Below are positions 6,455 through 7,323 of a stretch of DNA of 7,323 nucleotides, one piece after another (the stretch's first letter is position 1; each line of letters starts with the position of its first letter). Origin of the DNA: Methanomassiliicoccaceae archaeon UBA367 (lineage in GTDB: Archaea; Thermoplasmatota; Thermoplasmata; Methanomassiliicoccales; Methanomethylophilaceae); assembly GCA_002506255.1 (NCBI GenBank), contig DAXF01000089.1, positions 341-7,663 of the forward strand. The letters are read 5' to 3'. The position numbers and the translations under genes are program-made. Under the pieces are notes generated by a model. That model did not search any database and was not told the DNA's origin. It saw nothing but the letters and a program-made list of their open reading frames with translations.

Positions 6455-7323
6455 ATGTCCGCCAAGAGATATGACTGTGACATCGTAGTCGTCGGTGGCG
6501 GTCCGGGCGGCAGCATGGCCGCCAAGTATTGTGCCGAGGGCGGTCTGAAGACCATAATGATAGAGAAGGACGCAGAGATAGGAGCGCCCCTCAGATGCGC
6601 TGAGGGCGTTTCCAAGAAATGGTTGACCGAGGTAGGCATAGAGCCGGACCCCGCATGGATATGCGCGGACATGGTCGGAGCCATAATCAAATCTCCCAGC
6701 GGACACAAGTTCCAGCTGGACGAGAGTCAGGCCGGGTCCGAGGTGGGATACGTTCTGGAGAGGCATCTCTTCGACAAGCATCTCGCCGCCATGGCTGCGG
6801 AGGCTGGTGCGGAAATAATGATGCGCACAGGCTGCACCGGGGTTATAAAGGACAAGAAAGGGAAGCTCATCGGAGTGAAGGCAAAGAGCATGGGCGAGCC
6901 CATCGAGATCTACGCCAAATGCGTGGTCGCCGCAGACGGTTTCGAGAGCCAGGTGGCGAGATGGGCAGGCATGGATACAGTAGTGAAGTTATCCGACATA
7001 GTAACCTGCCTGCAATACAGGATGACCAACATCGATATCGATGCGGAGTACTGCGAGTTCGTAATAGGGTCCCCCGCACCGGGCGGCTATGTATGGATAT
7101 TCCCCAAGGGGAAGAACATAGCCAATGTAGGTCTCGGCGTACAGGGCACCAAGTGCAAGCTCGGTGCAGATGCGAAATACTATCTTGACAAGTTCATAGC
7201 TGAGGATCCGCGCCTTAACAAGGGGCAGGTCCTCGAGGTAGTGGGAGGCATGGTCTCCACGAATCCCGGCCTCGATGAGGCCATAGCGGATAATCTTGTT
7301 CTGGTGGGGGATGCCGCAAGGAT
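6455..7323 (+). CDS. ggr: Geranylgeranyl reductase (archaeal lipid saturation), C-terminus cut off
   Basis: An FAD-dependent reductase that saturates the geranylgeranyl chains of archaeal phospholipids (digeranylgeranylglycerophospholipid reductase type), probably at the membrane surface. Visible are 289 codons of a family usually about 390-410 residues long; the right edge cuts the gene. Motifs: the Rossmann FAD loop VVVGGGPGGS (11-20) with E37 ending the second strand; LRCAEGV (46-52), whose Cys is conserved in the family near the active site; VAADGFES (158-165); the substrate-domain signature PGGYVWIFPKG (209-219) followed by NVGLGV; and VGDAAR (284-289), the second FAD-binding motif. No frameshift is seen. 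The start at 6455 follows the ferredoxin stop directly and has a strong Shine-Dalgarno site. The neighbours supply its electron donor and a lipid cross-linking enzyme, so it belongs to one lipid-maturation operon. Other FAD reductases of the same fold are less likely given this context. Confidence 0.9.
   Translation, partial: MSAKRYDCDIVVVGGGPGGSMAAKYCAEGGLKTIMIEKDAEIGAPLRCAEGVSKKWLTEVGIEPDPAWICADMVGAIIKSPSGHKFQLDESQAGSEVGYVLERHLFDKHLAAMAAEAGAEIMMRTGCTGVIKDKKGKLIGVKAKSMGEPIEIYAKCVVAADGFESQVARWAGMDTVVKLSDIVTCLQYRMTNIDIDAEYCEFVIGSPAPGGYVWIFPKGKNIANVGLGVQGTKCKLGADAKYYLDKFIAEDPRLNKGQVLEVVGGMVSTNPGLDEAIADNLVLVGDAAR

Noticed and set aside
6005..6781. Open frame of 258 codons on the minus strand across the three operon genes.
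   Set aside because: It is antisense to three well-supported genes with clear motifs, has no recognisable motif, and crosses their boundaries.

Overview
The window looks archaeal, most likely a moderate-GC member of Thermoplasmata, possibly near Methanomassiliicoccales (the class is inferred, the order is a guess). Directly visible archaeal marks are TATA-box promoters about 28-30 bases from start codons (near-leaderless transcripts), Shine-Dalgarno motifs only inside the operon, a NOG1-type ribosome-assembly GTPase, and enzymes of archaeal ether-lipid synthesis. No RNA gene, mobile element, CRISPR array or tandem repeat was seen.

Layout. Positions 1-395 (minus) hold the N-terminal 131 codons of NOG1, cut by the left edge. 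Positions 396-483 are a short spacer carrying its own NOG1 promoter. Positions 484-4518 (minus) are one very large gene for a protein of about 1,344 residues. It has one N-terminal membrane anchor with pilin-like flanking sequence, a long extracytoplasmic region without a recognised family, and an internal lamin-tail domain. Positions 4519-4666 are a divergent intergenic region with a promoter for each direction and an imperfect palindrome between them. Positions 4667-7323 (plus) are a tightly packed operon: a radical SAM protein of the tetraether lipid synthase (Tes) type, a small 2[4Fe-4S] ferredoxin, and a geranylgeranyl reductase cut by the right edge.

How the genes work together. The plus-strand operon reads as a lipid-maturation module. 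Geranylgeranyl reductase saturates the isoprenoid chains of archaeal lipids, the ferredoxin is the natural electron donor for that reduction, and Tes joins two lipid chains end to end to make membrane-spanning tetraethers. From memory, the same order (Tes, ferredoxin, reductase) occurs in Methanosarcina acetivorans (MA_1486, MA_1485, MA_1484), which strengthens the Tes call. The main oddity is that this Tes-like protein lacks the Cys-rich motif just before the radical SAM motif that I remember in MJ0619-type homologues. Its remaining cysteines suffice for one auxiliary cluster, not two. The large surface protein diverges from this operon, so both may respond to the palindrome, but that is inference.
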